This document shows, in pieces, positions 1 through 8,009 of a stretch of DNA of 64,000 nucleotides. Source of the DNA: Rhizobiales bacterium YIM 77505. Lineage in GTDB: Bacteria > Pseudomonadota > Alphaproteobacteria > Rhizobiales > Beijerinckiaceae. Position 1 is the first letter of the stretch, and each line of letters begins with the position of its first letter. The stretch is from assembly GCA_000745135.1 (NCBI GenBank), contig JQNH01000001.1, positions 3,953,501 to 4,017,500 on the forward strand, read 5' to 3'. The notes under the pieces were generated by a model. That model was not told the origin of the DNA, did no database searches, and was given only the letters and a program-made list of their open reading frames with translations. Position numbers and translations under genes: made by a program.

Positions 1-1735
1 CGGGCGTCGCCTCGACGACCTTGCCGATTTCCACGCCATTGGTGGGGCTGAGCACCGGCCGCGCTGCTCCGGCAATCTTGCAGCGATCGATCAGGGGCTC
101 GGCCTCTCGCCCTCGTGGAGAGGCGGCCTGCACCACCTCGGCCAGCAGCCCTTCCAGCGATGCCCGGTGCCCGAACTCGACGCCGCGCGAATTGCGCCGA
201 TCCGGGCGGAACAGGTCGCGGGGCAGGGGCAGGCGCGGATGGCGGGCGGCCTCGGGGCTTGCGATGATGTCGGCCGGCCGCTTGAGGAGCGTCTCGACCG
301 GCACCGCGGGATCGGCGGCGACGGAGACAAAGGAGGAGTTGGCCCCGTTCTCCAGAAGCCGGCGGACGAGATAGGCGAGAAGGTCGCGGTGGCCGCCGAC
401 CGGTGCATAGGTGCGGCAGGCGGCGCCGGGCCGATCCTCAATGAGCTTGCCATACAGAATCTCGCCCATGCCGTGCAGGCGCTGGAATTCGTAACCCTCG
501 ACGCCTCCCGCCCGCTCAAGGATCGAGGCGACGGTGAGCGCGTTGTGCGTGGCGAACTGGGGGTAGAGGCGCGGCCGCAAGGCGAGGAGCCGCTCGGCGC
601 AGGCCATGTAGTTCAAGTCGGTCATCGCCTTGCGGGTGAACACCGGATAGTCATCGAGGCCGCGCTCCTGGGCGCGCTTGATCTCCGTGTCCCAATAGGC
701 GCCCTTGACGAGACGCACCATCATGCGCCGGTCGTGGAGCTCCGCGAGGCGGGCGATCCATTCGATCACCGGCAACGCCCGCTTCTGGTAGGCCTGGATG
801 GCGAGCCCGAAGCCGTCCCATCCGGCAAGCGAGTCGTCAGCGAAGGCGGCCGCGATCACGTCAAGCGAGAGCTCGAGCCGATCCGCCTCCTCCGCGTCGA
901 TGGTGAAGTTGAGGTCGTATGCCTTCGCCTTGCGGGCGAGTTCGACGACGAGCGGCACGAGCTCGGTCATGACGCGCCCGCGGCTCACCGCCTCGTAGCG
1001 TGGGTGAAGCGCTGAGAGCTTCACCGAAATGCCGGGCCGGTTCGGTAGCGGCGCGTTGCCAGCCTCGCGGCCGATCGCCTCGATGGCGGCCGCGTAGGCG
1101 GCGAAGTAGCGCCGGGCATCCCCTGCCGTGCGCGCGCCTTCGCCCAGCATATCGAAGGAGTAGCGGTAGAGGCGTCCCGAGCCGGAGCGCGCCCGGTCGA
1201 GCGCCTCCTCGATGGTCTGCCCCAGCACGAAGTGATTGCCCATGACCCGCATCGCCTGCCGGGTGGCGGCACGCACGGCCGGCAGGCCGAGGCGTTTGGC
1301 GAGCTGGCCGAGGATCCCCTCCGGCGTTTCCCCCGGTTGGATGATCCGCGCGGTGATGCCGAGCGCCCAGGCCGAGGCGTTGACGAGGAAGGCTTCCGAC
1401 TTCGCCTCGTGATGGGCGAAATCGCCCTGCCCGAGCTTGTCCTCGATCAGGCGGTCGGCGGTGGCGGCGTCCGGCACCCGAAGCAACGCCTCGGCGAGGA
1501 CCATCAGCGCCAGGCCCTCCTTCGTCGACAGCGAATACTCCCGCAACACCTCCTCCACGCCGCCAAGCCCGCCGCGCTCGGCGCGGATGGCGCCGATGAG
1601 ATCGCGCGCCAGGGCATCGATGCGCCGCTCGCGCTCGGGCGCTAGCCTCGCGCCAGTGAGCAGCCGGCGGGCGATCGCGGCGTCGTCCTCGGCATAGGGA
1701 GCATCGAAAGGTGGCAGGGCGGGCATAGCGGGCAT
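1..1735 (-). CDS. putA: Bifunctional proline dehydrogenase / glutamate semialdehyde dehydrogenase PutA (3' end outside window)
   Basis: The reading frame runs off the left edge; 578 codons are visible. The protein oxidises proline to pyrroline-5-carboxylate (FAD domain) and then to glutamate (NAD domain). Only the N-terminal part and the whole PRODH barrel are seen. Diagnostic stretches are EYSLSTKEGLALMVLAEAL near residue 68, IRVKLSALHPRY-type sequence (SVKLSALHPRYE), and RLVKGAYWDTEIKRAQE. The frame then continues with FATHNALTVASI and YEFQRLHGMGE, as in PutA. The aldehyde dehydrogenase half lies outside the window. I chose ATG at 1735 because GAGAGG lies six bases upstream; ATGs at 1741 and 1726 are alternatives. 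It is divergent from an Lrp-family gene, the usual PutR arrangement, so proline-dependent induction is inferred. Confidence 0.96.
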   Translation of the reverse strand, partial: MPAMPALPPFDAPYAEDDAAIARRLLTGARLAPERERRIDALARDLIGAIRAERGGLGGVEEVLREYSLSTKEGLALMVLAEALLRVPDAATADRLIEDKLGQGDFAHHEAKSEAFLVNASAWALGITARIIQPGETPEGILGQLAKRLGLPAVRAATRQAMRVMGNHFVLGQTIEEALDRARSGSGRLYRYSFDMLGEGARTAGDARRYFAAYAAAIEAIGREAGNAPLPNRPGISVKLSALHPRYEAVSRGRVMTELVPLVVELARKAKAYDLNFTIDAEEADRLELSLDVIAAAFADDSLAGWDGFGLAIQAYQKRALPVIEWIARLAELHDRRMMVRLVKGAYWDTEIKRAQERGLDDYPVFTRKAMTDLNYMACAERLLALRPRLYPQFATHNALTVASILERAGGVEGYEFQRLHGMGEILYGKLIEDRPGAACRTYAPVGGHRDLLAYLVRRLLENGANSSFVSVAADPAVPVETLLKRPADIIASPEAARHPRLPLPRDLFRPDRRNSRGVEFGHRASLEGLLAEVVQAASPRGREAEPLIDRCKIAGAARPVLSPTNGVEIGKVVEATP

Positions 1736-1798
1736 CGGCATCCTCTCATAGGCGCCGCAAAGTTTAGGCCGGCGCAGGCCGTCGTTCTATGGCAATGT

Positions 1799-1815
1799 TT
1801 ACGGTTCGGCCGTAA
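1799..1815. promoter_or_regulatory. Palindrome between putA and lrp, candidate PutR operator
   Basis: TTACGG and CCGTAA are perfect inverted arms around a 5-base spacer. The site lies in the 113-bp divergent spacer, about 33 bp before the regulator start and 64 bp before the putA start. Lrp-family proteins bind imperfect palindromes of this size, so it is a plausible shared operator. No binding evidence is available. Confidence 0.45.
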
Positions 1816-1848
1816 GAAGCACGCCCTTTAACCATGAAGGCCGGAAGA

Positions 1849-2310
1849 ATGACGGACCTTGATCGCACCGACCGCCGCATCCTCGCCATCCTTCAGAATG
1901 ATGGCCGCATCTCCACGGTGGAGCTGGCCGAGCGCATCGGTCTTTCGCCAACCTCAGCCGGCGAGCGCCTGCGTCGGCTGCAGAAGGAGGGGACCATCAC
2001 CGGCTTTACCGCCCGGATCGATCCGAAGCGGCTCGGTCTCGGCCTTCTCGTCTTTGTCGAGGTTTATCTCGACAAGACGACGCCCGACGCCTTTGACCGC
2101 TTCGCGCAGGCGGTGCGGCGGGCGCCGGAGGTGCTGGAGTGCCACATGGTCGCGGGCGGCTTCGACTATCTCGTCAAGACCCGGGTCGCCGACATGGCCG
2201 CCTATCGCCGCTTCCTTGGCGAGGTGCTGCTGGCGCTCCCGGCAGTGCGGGAGACGCGGACCTACGCCGTCATGGAAGAGGTCAAGAGCGACGGTGTGCT
2301 GCCGGTGTGA
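1849..2310 (+). CDS. putR: Lrp/AsnC-family regulator, probable proline-responsive activator PutR
   Basis: This 153-residue protein has an N-terminal AsnC-type winged helix (DRTDRRILAILQNDGRIS and LAERIGLSPTSAGERLRRL, residues 5-45) followed by a RAM/AsnC effector domain with the GGFDYLVKTRVADM segment near 105. Length and order match the Lrp family. Position, head to head with putA, suggests it activates putA when proline is present, as known for PutR in alphaproteobacteria. ATG at 1849 is preferred over ATG at 1834 because AAGG falls about eight bases upstream and homologues normally begin just before the LDxxD motif. A TTAACCAT sequence overlaps the upstream ATG and is probably chance. Confidence 0.9.
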   Translation: MTDLDRTDRRILAILQNDGRISTVELAERIGLSPTSAGERLRRLQKEGTITGFTARIDPKRLGLGLLVFVEVYLDKTTPDAFDRFAQAVRRAPEVLECHMVAGGFDYLVKTRVADMAAYRRFLGEVLLALPAVRETRTYAVMEEVKSDGVLPV

Positions 2311-2366
2311 GGCATCGCAGGACCTCCGGACCCCGTCGCCCCTGACGCGTGACCTCCCCTCCCTGC

Positions 2367-2387
2367 CCTCCCCCGCAAGGGGGGAGG
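2367..2387. repeat. REP-like GC hairpin after lrp
   Basis: CCTCCCCC and GGGGGGAGG face each other across a GCAA tetraloop. It may serve as a terminator for the regulator, but it has no T-tract and resembles the other CTCTCC/GGAGAG palindromes of the window. The rest of 2311-2629 shows no convincing gene. A second REP-like segment with CCGGGATGAC lies near 2478. Confidence 0.5.
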
Positions 2388-2629
2388 CGACGGTGCGCCA
2401 ACCTGGCTGGATCACGCTCTTAAGCGGGTGTGTCGCAAATCCGGGGTCGCGGCTCTCGGCCGCTCGCGCGGCTCCGACCGGGATGACGGCGGGCTGGCGG
2501 CTGCCTGGCGGACAAGCAAATGCTCACAACTCCGGCAAGGCGCTTGACGCTCGCGGCATTTGTGTTTGCATGCGACCGAAGCCTTCAGCCGCGGCATGGC
2601 TCTTGCCATGGCGCTTAATCGACAAGCAC

Positions 2630-2658
2630 CGGGAGGTCGCGGCCTCCCGCTCCGGGAG
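2630..2658 (+). promoter_or_regulatory. Two mutually exclusive hairpins over the ribosome-binding site of the following gene
   Basis: CGGGAGG (2630-2636) can pair with CCTCCCG (2643-2649). Alternatively CTCCCG (2644-2649) can pair with CGGGAG (2653-2658), which contains the Shine-Dalgarno sequence six bases before the ATG at 2665. The upstream arm would therefore act as an anti-anti-SD. This is visible base pairing only. No known riboswitch class was recognised, and the TPP consensus is not present. Confidence 0.35.
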
Positions 2659-2664
2659 CGTTCC

Positions 2665-3720
2665 ATGGTTCAGCGTTCATTCCGACCGGCCCTGCGCATC
2701 GGGAGCCGGCTGACCGCGCTCGCGGCAATCCTCGCCGCCGCACTCACGGCAACCTCGGCCGAAGCCCAGACCCCCGTCCGCTTCACCCTCGACTGGCGCT
2801 TCGAGGGACCGGCGGCGCCGTTCACGGTCGCCCTCGACAAGGGTTACTTCAAGGCCGAGGGCCTCGACGTCACGATCGACGCGGCGGCCGGCTCCCGCGA
2901 GCCGATCTCGCGGGTCGGCTCCAACACCTACGACATCGGCTTCGGCGACATCAATTCGCTGGTGCGCTTCCGCGACGAGAACCCGAACGTCGACATCAAG
3001 GCGGTGATGGTTCTTTACGATCGGCCGCCCTTCTCCATCGTGGGCCGCAAGAGCCGCGGCATCACCAAGGAGGTGGAGAGCCTCAAGGGCAAGAAGTTCG
3101 GCGCGCCGGCGGCAGACGGCGCCTACGCCCAGTGGCCGATCTTCAGGGCGGTCAACAACATCGACGAGAAGGCCTGGAACATGCGCTTCGAGAACGTCGG
3201 CTTCCCGGTGCGGGAGCCGATGCTGGCGCAGGGCGAGGTCGACGCGGTGTTCGGGTTCGCCATGTCGATCGCGCTGAACCTCAAGTCGCGGGGCGTGCCG
3301 GCCGACGACATCGTGGTGCTGCTCATGAGCGACTACGGCGTCGACCTCTACGGCAACGTGCTGATGGTCTCGCCGAAATTCATGGCCGAGAAGCCGGAGG
3401 CCGTGAAGGGCTTCATCCGCGCCGTCATCAAGGGCCTGCGCGACACCATCAAGGATCCGAGCGCCGCCGTCGACACGGTGCTCAAGCGCAACGACGTCGC
3501 CCGCAAGGAAGTCGAGCTCGAGCGCCTCAACATGGTGCTGGAGCAGAACATCCTCACGCCCTGGGTGAAGCAGAACGGCGTTGGCGGGATCGACAAGGCC
3601 CGCTTCGAGAAGGCGCTCGATCAGATCGGCCTGACCTTCACCTACAAGAACAAGCCGAAGGCCGAGGACGTCTTTACGGAGCAGTTCCTGCCGCCCGCTG
3701 CTGAGCGGAAGGTGAATTGA
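2665..3720 (+). CDS. ABC transporter substrate-binding protein, NMT1/THI5-like (SsuA/TauA family)
   Basis: The 351-residue protein has a signal peptide (Leu/Ala-rich core, cleavage near TSAEAQ-TP, residue 35). The mature part begins VRFTLDWRFEGPAAPF and continues with ALDKGYFKAEGLDV, which is typical of NMT1/THI5-type periplasmic binding proteins for sulfonates, nitrate, pyrimidines or similar small solutes. A GFGDINSL segment near 97 matches the ligand-cleft loop of the family. ATG at 2665 has GGGAG six bases upstream; the longer upstream frame lacks a signal-peptide start. The next gene encodes the matching ATPase, but no membrane permease lies between or after them. The substrate cannot be read from sequence. 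Confidence 0.88.
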   Translation: MVQRSFRPALRIGSRLTALAAILAAALTATSAEAQTPVRFTLDWRFEGPAAPFTVALDKGYFKAEGLDVTIDAAAGSREPISRVGSNTYDIGFGDINSLVRFRDENPNVDIKAVMVLYDRPPFSIVGRKSRGITKEVESLKGKKFGAPAADGAYAQWPIFRAVNNIDEKAWNMRFENVGFPVREPMLAQGEVDAVFGFAMSIALNLKSRGVPADDIVVLLMSDYGVDLYGNVLMVSPKFMAEKPEAVKGFIRAVIKGLRDTIKDPSAAVDTVLKRNDVARKEVELERLNMVLEQNILTPWVKQNGVGGIDKARFEKALDQIGLTFTYKNKPKAEDVFTEQFLPPAAERKVN

Positions 3721-3844
3721 GCCGTGCCGTCCTTTGGGCCAGGCAAAGGCTGAGCCCGGATCCGCTGGCGCTTACGAGTTCGTCGCTTCGCGCCGCCCTT
3801 CAAGCCCGGGCACTCGCTTCGCCGGCCCCGAATGACAGCCTCGC

Positions 3845-4636
3845 ATGAATCCCTTCGTTGAGCTTGAGAACGTCACCCATGTCTATGCCGGCGCCGAGGA
3901 TGGCGCGCCGGCTGTGGAGGGCTTGAGCCTCAGCGTGCGCGAGAGCGAGTTTGCGGCGATCGTCGGCCCCTCGGGCTGCGGCAAGTCGACCTTGATGAAG
4001 CTCGCCACCGGGCTTCAATTTCCCCGTGAAGGCACGGTGAAGGTGGCAGGACAGAGGGTCGATGCGCCGGTGAAGCTCGCCGGCATGGCCTTCCAGAACC
4101 CGACCATGCTGCCCTGGCGCACCACTCTCGACAACCTCCTCCTGCCGCTCGAGATCGTCGAACCGCACCGCTCGCAGATCCGTCGCAGACGGGCCGAATA
4201 CATGGCCAAGGCGGAAGCCCTGCTCGCGCAGGTCGGTCTGAAGGGACAGGGGCAGAAATATCCCTGGCAGCTCTCGGGCGGCATGCAGCAGCGGGCATCG
4301 CTCTGCCGCGCGCTCATCCACGAGCCGAAGCTCCTCATGCTCGACGAGCCGTTCGGGGCGCTCGACGCCTTCACGCGCGAGGAATTGTGGTGCGTGATCC
4401 GCGACCTGCACGCGGCGCAGAAGTTCACGGTGATCCTCGTGACGCACGATCTGCGCGAGGCGGCGTTTCTCGCGGACCGCATCTTCTGCATGTCGAGCCG
4501 CCCCGGGCGCATCATTGCGGAGCGCACGGTCGACCTGCCCCGCCCGCGCGACCTCGAGGTCACCTACACGCCGGCCTTCGTCGACATCGTGCACGAGCTG
4601 CGGGCGCGCATTGCCGAGGCCCGGGCAGCTGCGTGA
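3845..4636 (+). CDS. ABC transporter ATPase, nitrate/sulfonate/taurine type
   Basis: The 263-residue ATPase has Walker A GPSGCGKST (about residue 42), a Q-loop MAFQNPTMLPWRTT, signature LSGGMQQR, Walker B LLMLDEPFGALD and the H-loop VTHDLREAAFLADR. The MLPW and LREAAFLADR motifs place it in the SsuB/TauB/NrtD subfamily that serves NMT1-like binding proteins. It lies 124 bp after the binding-protein gene, with a short REP-like stretch between (around 3807-3838). No permease gene follows, because the next gene is on the other strand. The permease must be encoded elsewhere or has been lost. Confidence 0.9.
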   Translation: MNPFVELENVTHVYAGAEDGAPAVEGLSLSVRESEFAAIVGPSGCGKSTLMKLATGLQFPREGTVKVAGQRVDAPVKLAGMAFQNPTMLPWRTTLDNLLLPLEIVEPHRSQIRRRRAEYMAKAEALLAQVGLKGQGQKYPWQLSGGMQQRASLCRALIHEPKLLMLDEPFGALDAFTREELWCVIRDLHAAQKFTVILVTHDLREAAFLADRIFCMSSRPGRIIAERTVDLPRPRDLEVTYTPAFVDIVHELRARIAEARAAA

Positions 4637-4642
4637 AGGCGG

Positions 4643-4816
4643 TCAGAACAGCGCCTCGCCGGCAATGAGCGCGAAGATCAAGAGGATGAGGAAGATCGCG
4701 AAGAAGATTCCGAACAGGATTTTCGAGATACGTGCCGCACCGGCCGCCACGCCGGTAAAGCCAAGCGCTCCCGCGACGAGCGAGATGACGAGGAAGATGA
4801 TGGCCCATCGCAGCAT
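4643..4816 (-). CDS. DUF1328 small membrane protein
   Basis: This 57-residue protein begins [19 protein letters not shown] and has two hydrophobic helices (about 4-22 and 34-52) separated by a glycine-rich turn with [14 protein letters not shown]. That pattern and length match DUF1328/UPF0391 inner-membrane proteins, whose function is not known; some members respond to envelope or osmotic stress. I start it at the ATG at 4816, as in homologues, rather than at an upstream ATG that would add 22 unrelated residues. It follows the helicase gene on the same strand, 62 bp away. Confidence 0.88.
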   Translation of the reverse strand: MLRWAIIFLVISLVAGALGFTGVAAGAARISKILFGIFFAIFLILLIFALIAGEALF

Positions 4817-4878
4817 GTCGCCGGCTCCGCTGTGGCACAACGACAAGCGTCGAAGCGGCGAAGCGGTTCCGCCACGCC

Positions 4879-5970
4879 TCACTGCACGATGGTAATGCGC
4901 TTGGCGGCGCGAGTGATGCCGGTGTAGAGCCAGCGGGCGCGATGCTCGCGGAAGGCGAAGGACTCGTCGAAGAGCACAACGTCATCCCATTGGGAGCCTT
5001 GCGCCTTGTGAACGGTCAGTGCGTAGCCGTAGGTGAACTCGTCTGACTCGCGCCGCAGCATGGGCGGGATCTCGTCCTCGCGTCCCTCGAAGAACTCCGG
5101 CAGGACATGGACCTCGACGGGACGCCGGCGCGGCTCGTCCTCGGGCACGATGTCGAGACGCACGAAGCCGCCTTGCGGCGGGCGCGGCGCCTGCACGGTC
5201 CAGATGCCGCCATTGAGGAGCCCTTTGGATTTGTCATTGCGGAGGCAGACGAGCTTCTCGCCCGCGGCGGGCAAGGGATCACGGAAGCCGTGGAGCTCGC
5301 GAATCCGGGCATTGTAGAGGCGGCGCGTGCGGTTGAGGCCGACAAGCACCTGGTCAGCGGCCATGACCGTGGCGGGGTCGATGTCGCGGCGCCCGATCAC
5401 GCGGCTCTCGCCATATGTGCCCCGGTCGAAGCCATACCCCTCCCGCACGGCCATTGAGAGGCGGATGATGGGGTTGTCGGCCGCCTGACGGTGGACTTGC
5501 GTGAGCATCACGTCGGGCTCGGCTTCGGTGAAGAAGCCACCGCCCTTCACCGGCGGGAGCTGCGCCGGGTCGCCCAGCACCAACACCTGCTTGCCGAAGG
5601 AGAGGAGATCGCGCCCAAGTTCCTCGTCCACCATCGAGCACTCGTCAATGATGATCAGATCCGCCTTGGCCGCTGGTCCTGAGCGGTTCAGCGCGAACAG
5701 CGGGCCGCCCTCGTCCGACTCCCGGGTGCGGTAGATCATCGAGTGAATTGTCGAGGCGTCTCGGCAGCCCTTGGCGCGCAGGACCGCCGCGGCTTTGCCG
5801 GTGAAGGCGCCAAAGGCGACCTCGCCCTCCACATGCTCGGCGATGTGCCTAGCAAGGGTGGTCTTGCCGGTGCCGGCATAGCCGAACAGGCGAAAGACCT
5901 GGGGCGTGCCGGCTTGCAGCCAGGCGGCGACCCGGCGCAGTGCGTCGTCTTGTTGCGCGGAGAAATCCAT
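4879..5970 (-). CDS. RecD-like ATP-dependent DNA helicase (SF1B AAA family)
   Basis: The 363-residue protein has Walker [10 protein letters not shown] (near residue 30), [13 protein letters not shown] (motif Ia), Walker [11 protein letters not shown], the motif III sequence [12 protein letters not shown], and the C-terminal UvrD-like motifs [16 protein letters not shown] and [11 protein letters not shown]. These define a compact RecD2/TraA-type 5'-3' helicase core without the N-terminal RecD2 extension or any RecBC partner. Its role is probably DNA repair or processing, but this is inference. Its start directly abuts the stop of the EamA gene upstream (5971), so the two are likely co-transcribed. 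Confidence 0.9.
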   Translation of the reverse strand: MDFSAQQDDALRRVAAWLQAGTPQVFRLFGYAGTGKTTLARHIAEHVEGEVAFGAFTGKAAAVLRAKGCRDASTIHSMIYRTRESDEGGPLFALNRSGPAAKADLIIIDECSMVDEELGRDLLSFGKQVLVLGDPAQLPPVKGGGFFTEAEPDVMLTQVHRQAADNPIIRLSMAVREGYGFDRGTYGESRVIGRRDIDPATVMAADQVLVGLNRTRRLYNARIRELHGFRDPLPAAGEKLVCLRNDKSKGLLNGGIWTVQAPRPPQGGFVRLDIVPEDEPRRRPVEVHVLPEFFEGREDEIPPMLRRESDEFTYGYALTVHKAQGSQWDDVVLFDESFAFREHRARWLYTGITRAAKRITIVQ

Positions 5971-6879
5971 TCAACCGCGCTGCGCCTCGGCGCGCAGGTT
6001 CCAGAGAATGCCGGCAATCATGATGGCGCTGCCCACGAAGACGAAAGGGTCGATGGCCTCGTTGTACAACTGCCATCCGACGAGCGCGATGAGCGGCACG
6101 CGCAGGAAATCGATCGTCATCACCACGCTGGCGTCGCCGTAACGATAAGCATTCGTAAGGCAGTAATGGGAGGACAGGCCGCCGACGCACAGGCCGAGCA
6201 GAGGCAAGATGTGCGAGACTTCGAGCTTCCCTGCGAAGGCAAGGGCGCCACCTCCCAGATCAAGCCCGAGCCGGAGATGGTTCGTGACGGCGGCGCTCGT
6301 CCAGTTGAGCGGGAGCTGGATGAGGTTCATCCAGAGAAGGATGGAGAAGGTCGTCTCGGTGATGGTGAGCTTCTTCGTCGCGATGGTCGTCACCGCGAAG
6401 CCGAAAGCTGCGGCGAGCATCACGAAAGCTCCGACATGCAGATCCGTCAGCCCGGGCCGCAAGATGATGATGACGCCGACGAATCCGAGCACGACCGACG
6501 CCGCCCGGCTGAGGGTGAGCCGTTCATGCAGGAAGAAGATCGCCAGGAGCGCCACCCAGGCCGGCATGGTGAACTCGAGGGCGAAGGCGGTCGCCAGCGG
6601 GAGCAGCGTGAGGCCGAGCGCCCATGCGACCGTAGCGCCGAAATGAACGCCGTTGCGGAAGAGATGGAGCAGCAGTCGCTGCGGTTGCAAGCTCGGAGTC
6701 TGAGACTGAAGGAGCGCGACTGCGAGCAGCATGGCGATGCCCGTGGCGTTGCGGATCGCCAGCATCTCGAAGACATTGAGGGCTCGCGACAGTTCGCGAA
6801 TGCCCAGCGCCGCCGCGGAGAAGGAGAGGAGAGCGCCGACCATCCACAGGACGGCAATGAGAGTGTTGCGTTGAGTCAC
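5971..6879 (-). CDS. DMT-superfamily EamA transporter
   Basis: The 302-residue polytopic protein has about ten transmembrane segments arranged as two EamA repeats. Recognisable stretches are LSFSAAALGIRELSRALNVF, the ALEFTMPAWVALLAIFFLHERL helix-pair end, and GDASVVMTIDFLRVPLIAL in the second repeat. EamA proteins export amino acids or other metabolites; the substrate here is unknown. It is the first gene of a tight pair with the helicase, whose start codon lies immediately after this gene's stop. Confidence 0.9.
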   Translation of the reverse strand: MTQRNTLIAVLWMVGALLSFSAAALGIRELSRALNVFEMLAIRNATGIAMLLAVALLQSQTPSLQPQRLLLHLFRNGVHFGATVAWALGLTLLPLATAFALEFTMPAWVALLAIFFLHERLTLSRAASVVLGFVGVIIILRPGLTDLHVGAFVMLAAAFGFAVTTIATKKLTITETTFSILLWMNLIQLPLNWTSAAVTNHLRLGLDLGGGALAFAGKLEVSHILPLLGLCVGGLSSHYCLTNAYRYGDASVVMTIDFLRVPLIALVGWQLYNEAIDPFVFVGSAIMIAGILWNLRAEAQRG

Positions 6880-6951
6880 GGAGTCCGCGCAGATGAATGA
6901 TGGCGCTGATAGCGCAGGCGGCGGGCGGCGAACACCCTTTCGGCCCTGCGC

Positions 6952-7428
6952 TCAGAGATAGGCGATCATGCGCCCGGCGAGGAGCGCCATGACCCAGGCG
7001 GCAAGCGAGATGGCCCCGTAGAATCTGGCGCTTTCCGGCAGGTCGCCGCCCGCCATGGCGCTGCCGAACCGGGCATGAAACAGGGCGAGATTGATGAGCC
7101 CGACAACGATGAAGATCAGCTTGGCGTAAAAGGCCGGGTTGACCCCAAGCTTCGTGGCCTCGACGGCCAGCAGGACGACGCCGGTCGGGATCTGGACCGC
7201 GAGACCTGTCGCTGCAAGCGGGATGGCGATGCGCCCGACCTCCACGGCCTCGATGCCGCCGTCACGGATGAGCTTGAGGTCGAATACCGCGATGCCGCCG
7301 ACGACGAAGGCTGCGCCGAGCACATGCAGCAGATTGGCGAGGGTGAAGAGCCAGGACGAATGGCGCGCGGCATGGCCGAGCGACGAGTGCTCGAGCGCGC
7401 CCAGCGCCTCGACATACAGCGCCTCCAC
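6952..7428 (-). CDS. Four-helix membrane protein, DUF6644/CopD-like
   Basis: This 158-residue protein has four predicted membrane helices. Helix one carries LANLLHVLGAAFVVGG followed by the FDLKLIRDGG loop, which recalls DUF6644 and, more distantly, the CopD/YeaJ-type heme or copper proteins with conserved His residues. I chose GTG at 7428, one base after the stop of the DUF6152 gene, since no ATG is available before the first helix. The pair appears to be translationally coupled. Function is unknown; the HHGW-rich partner suggests a metal-related periplasmic role, which is inference only. Confidence 0.7.
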   Translation of the reverse strand: MEALYVEALGALEHSSLGHAARHSSWLFTLANLLHVLGAAFVVGGIAVFDLKLIRDGGIEAVEVGRIAIPLAATGLAVQIPTGVVLLAVEATKLGVNPAFYAKLIFIVVGLINLALFHARFGSAMAGGDLPESARFYGAISLAAWVMALLAGRMIAYL

Positions 7429-7429
7429 T

Positions 7430-7777
7430 TCAGCGCAGCTCGAAGGTCTTGCCGGAGACCACGATGCGCTCGGCCCGCATCTCATGGGCGGCTCGGGTCG
7501 AGGGATATCCCTCGACCCGCACGGTCGTGCCCGTCTTGATCATCTCAGGGTTCAGGCCCCGCGCCTCCATCCGGAAGGGCGGCGCGAGGACCGCCTCCCA
7601 GGTGGCGCCTTGATGCTTCAGGTCGATGTGCACATGCGGGTTCTGCCAGCGCAGCGATTCCACTGGAGCGCTGATGGTCAGGACCTTCGAGGCGTCATAG
7701 CTGCCCCAACCGTGATGGGCGAGCGCAACGCCAGCGCCGGCAAAGGCGAGGGCCGCGGATGCAAGGACAAGACGCAT
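7430..7777 (-). CDS. DUF6152-like exported protein
   Basis: A 115-residue protein with a clear signal peptide (MRLVLASAALAFAGAGVALA) and a mature N-terminus HHGWGSYDASKVLTI. The central segment VESLRWQNPHVHIDL and the end MRAERIVVSGKTFELR match the small DUF6152 family, which has an OB-like fold of unknown function. ATG at 7777 has a strong GGAGGA Shine-Dalgarno sequence; the longer frame to 7840 would bury the signal peptide. It is directly followed by the four-helix protein gene. The exposed His-His pair after cleavage may bind metal, which is not proved. Confidence 0.8.
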   Translation of the reverse strand: MRLVLASAALAFAGAGVALAHHGWGSYDASKVLTISAPVESLRWQNPHVHIDLKHQGATWEAVLAPPFRMEARGLNPEMIKTGTTVRVEGYPSTRAAHEMRAERIVVSGKTFELR

Positions 7778-8009
7778 GGCTGCTCCTCCATCTGATGGAT
7801 GCGCGAGCTTATGGCACGCACGCTCGCGATCAACCGTCATCGATCAAACGTGATCGCTGCCACATCGCATTTGCGGCGTGAAAGGGAGAAGAGTTGTGAA
7901 TAACCCGGGCCATCTTCCGATGATGACTTGTCTTTTCGGAACCATGACGGTGGCAGGACGTTTGGCTGCGAGCGTGACCACATCGCGCTGACGCATCAAG
8001 GAGGTGAGT

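Noticed and set aside
2400..2664. TPP riboswitch before the THI5-like binding protein
   Set aside because: The CUGAGA and ACCUGA conserved blocks are not present.
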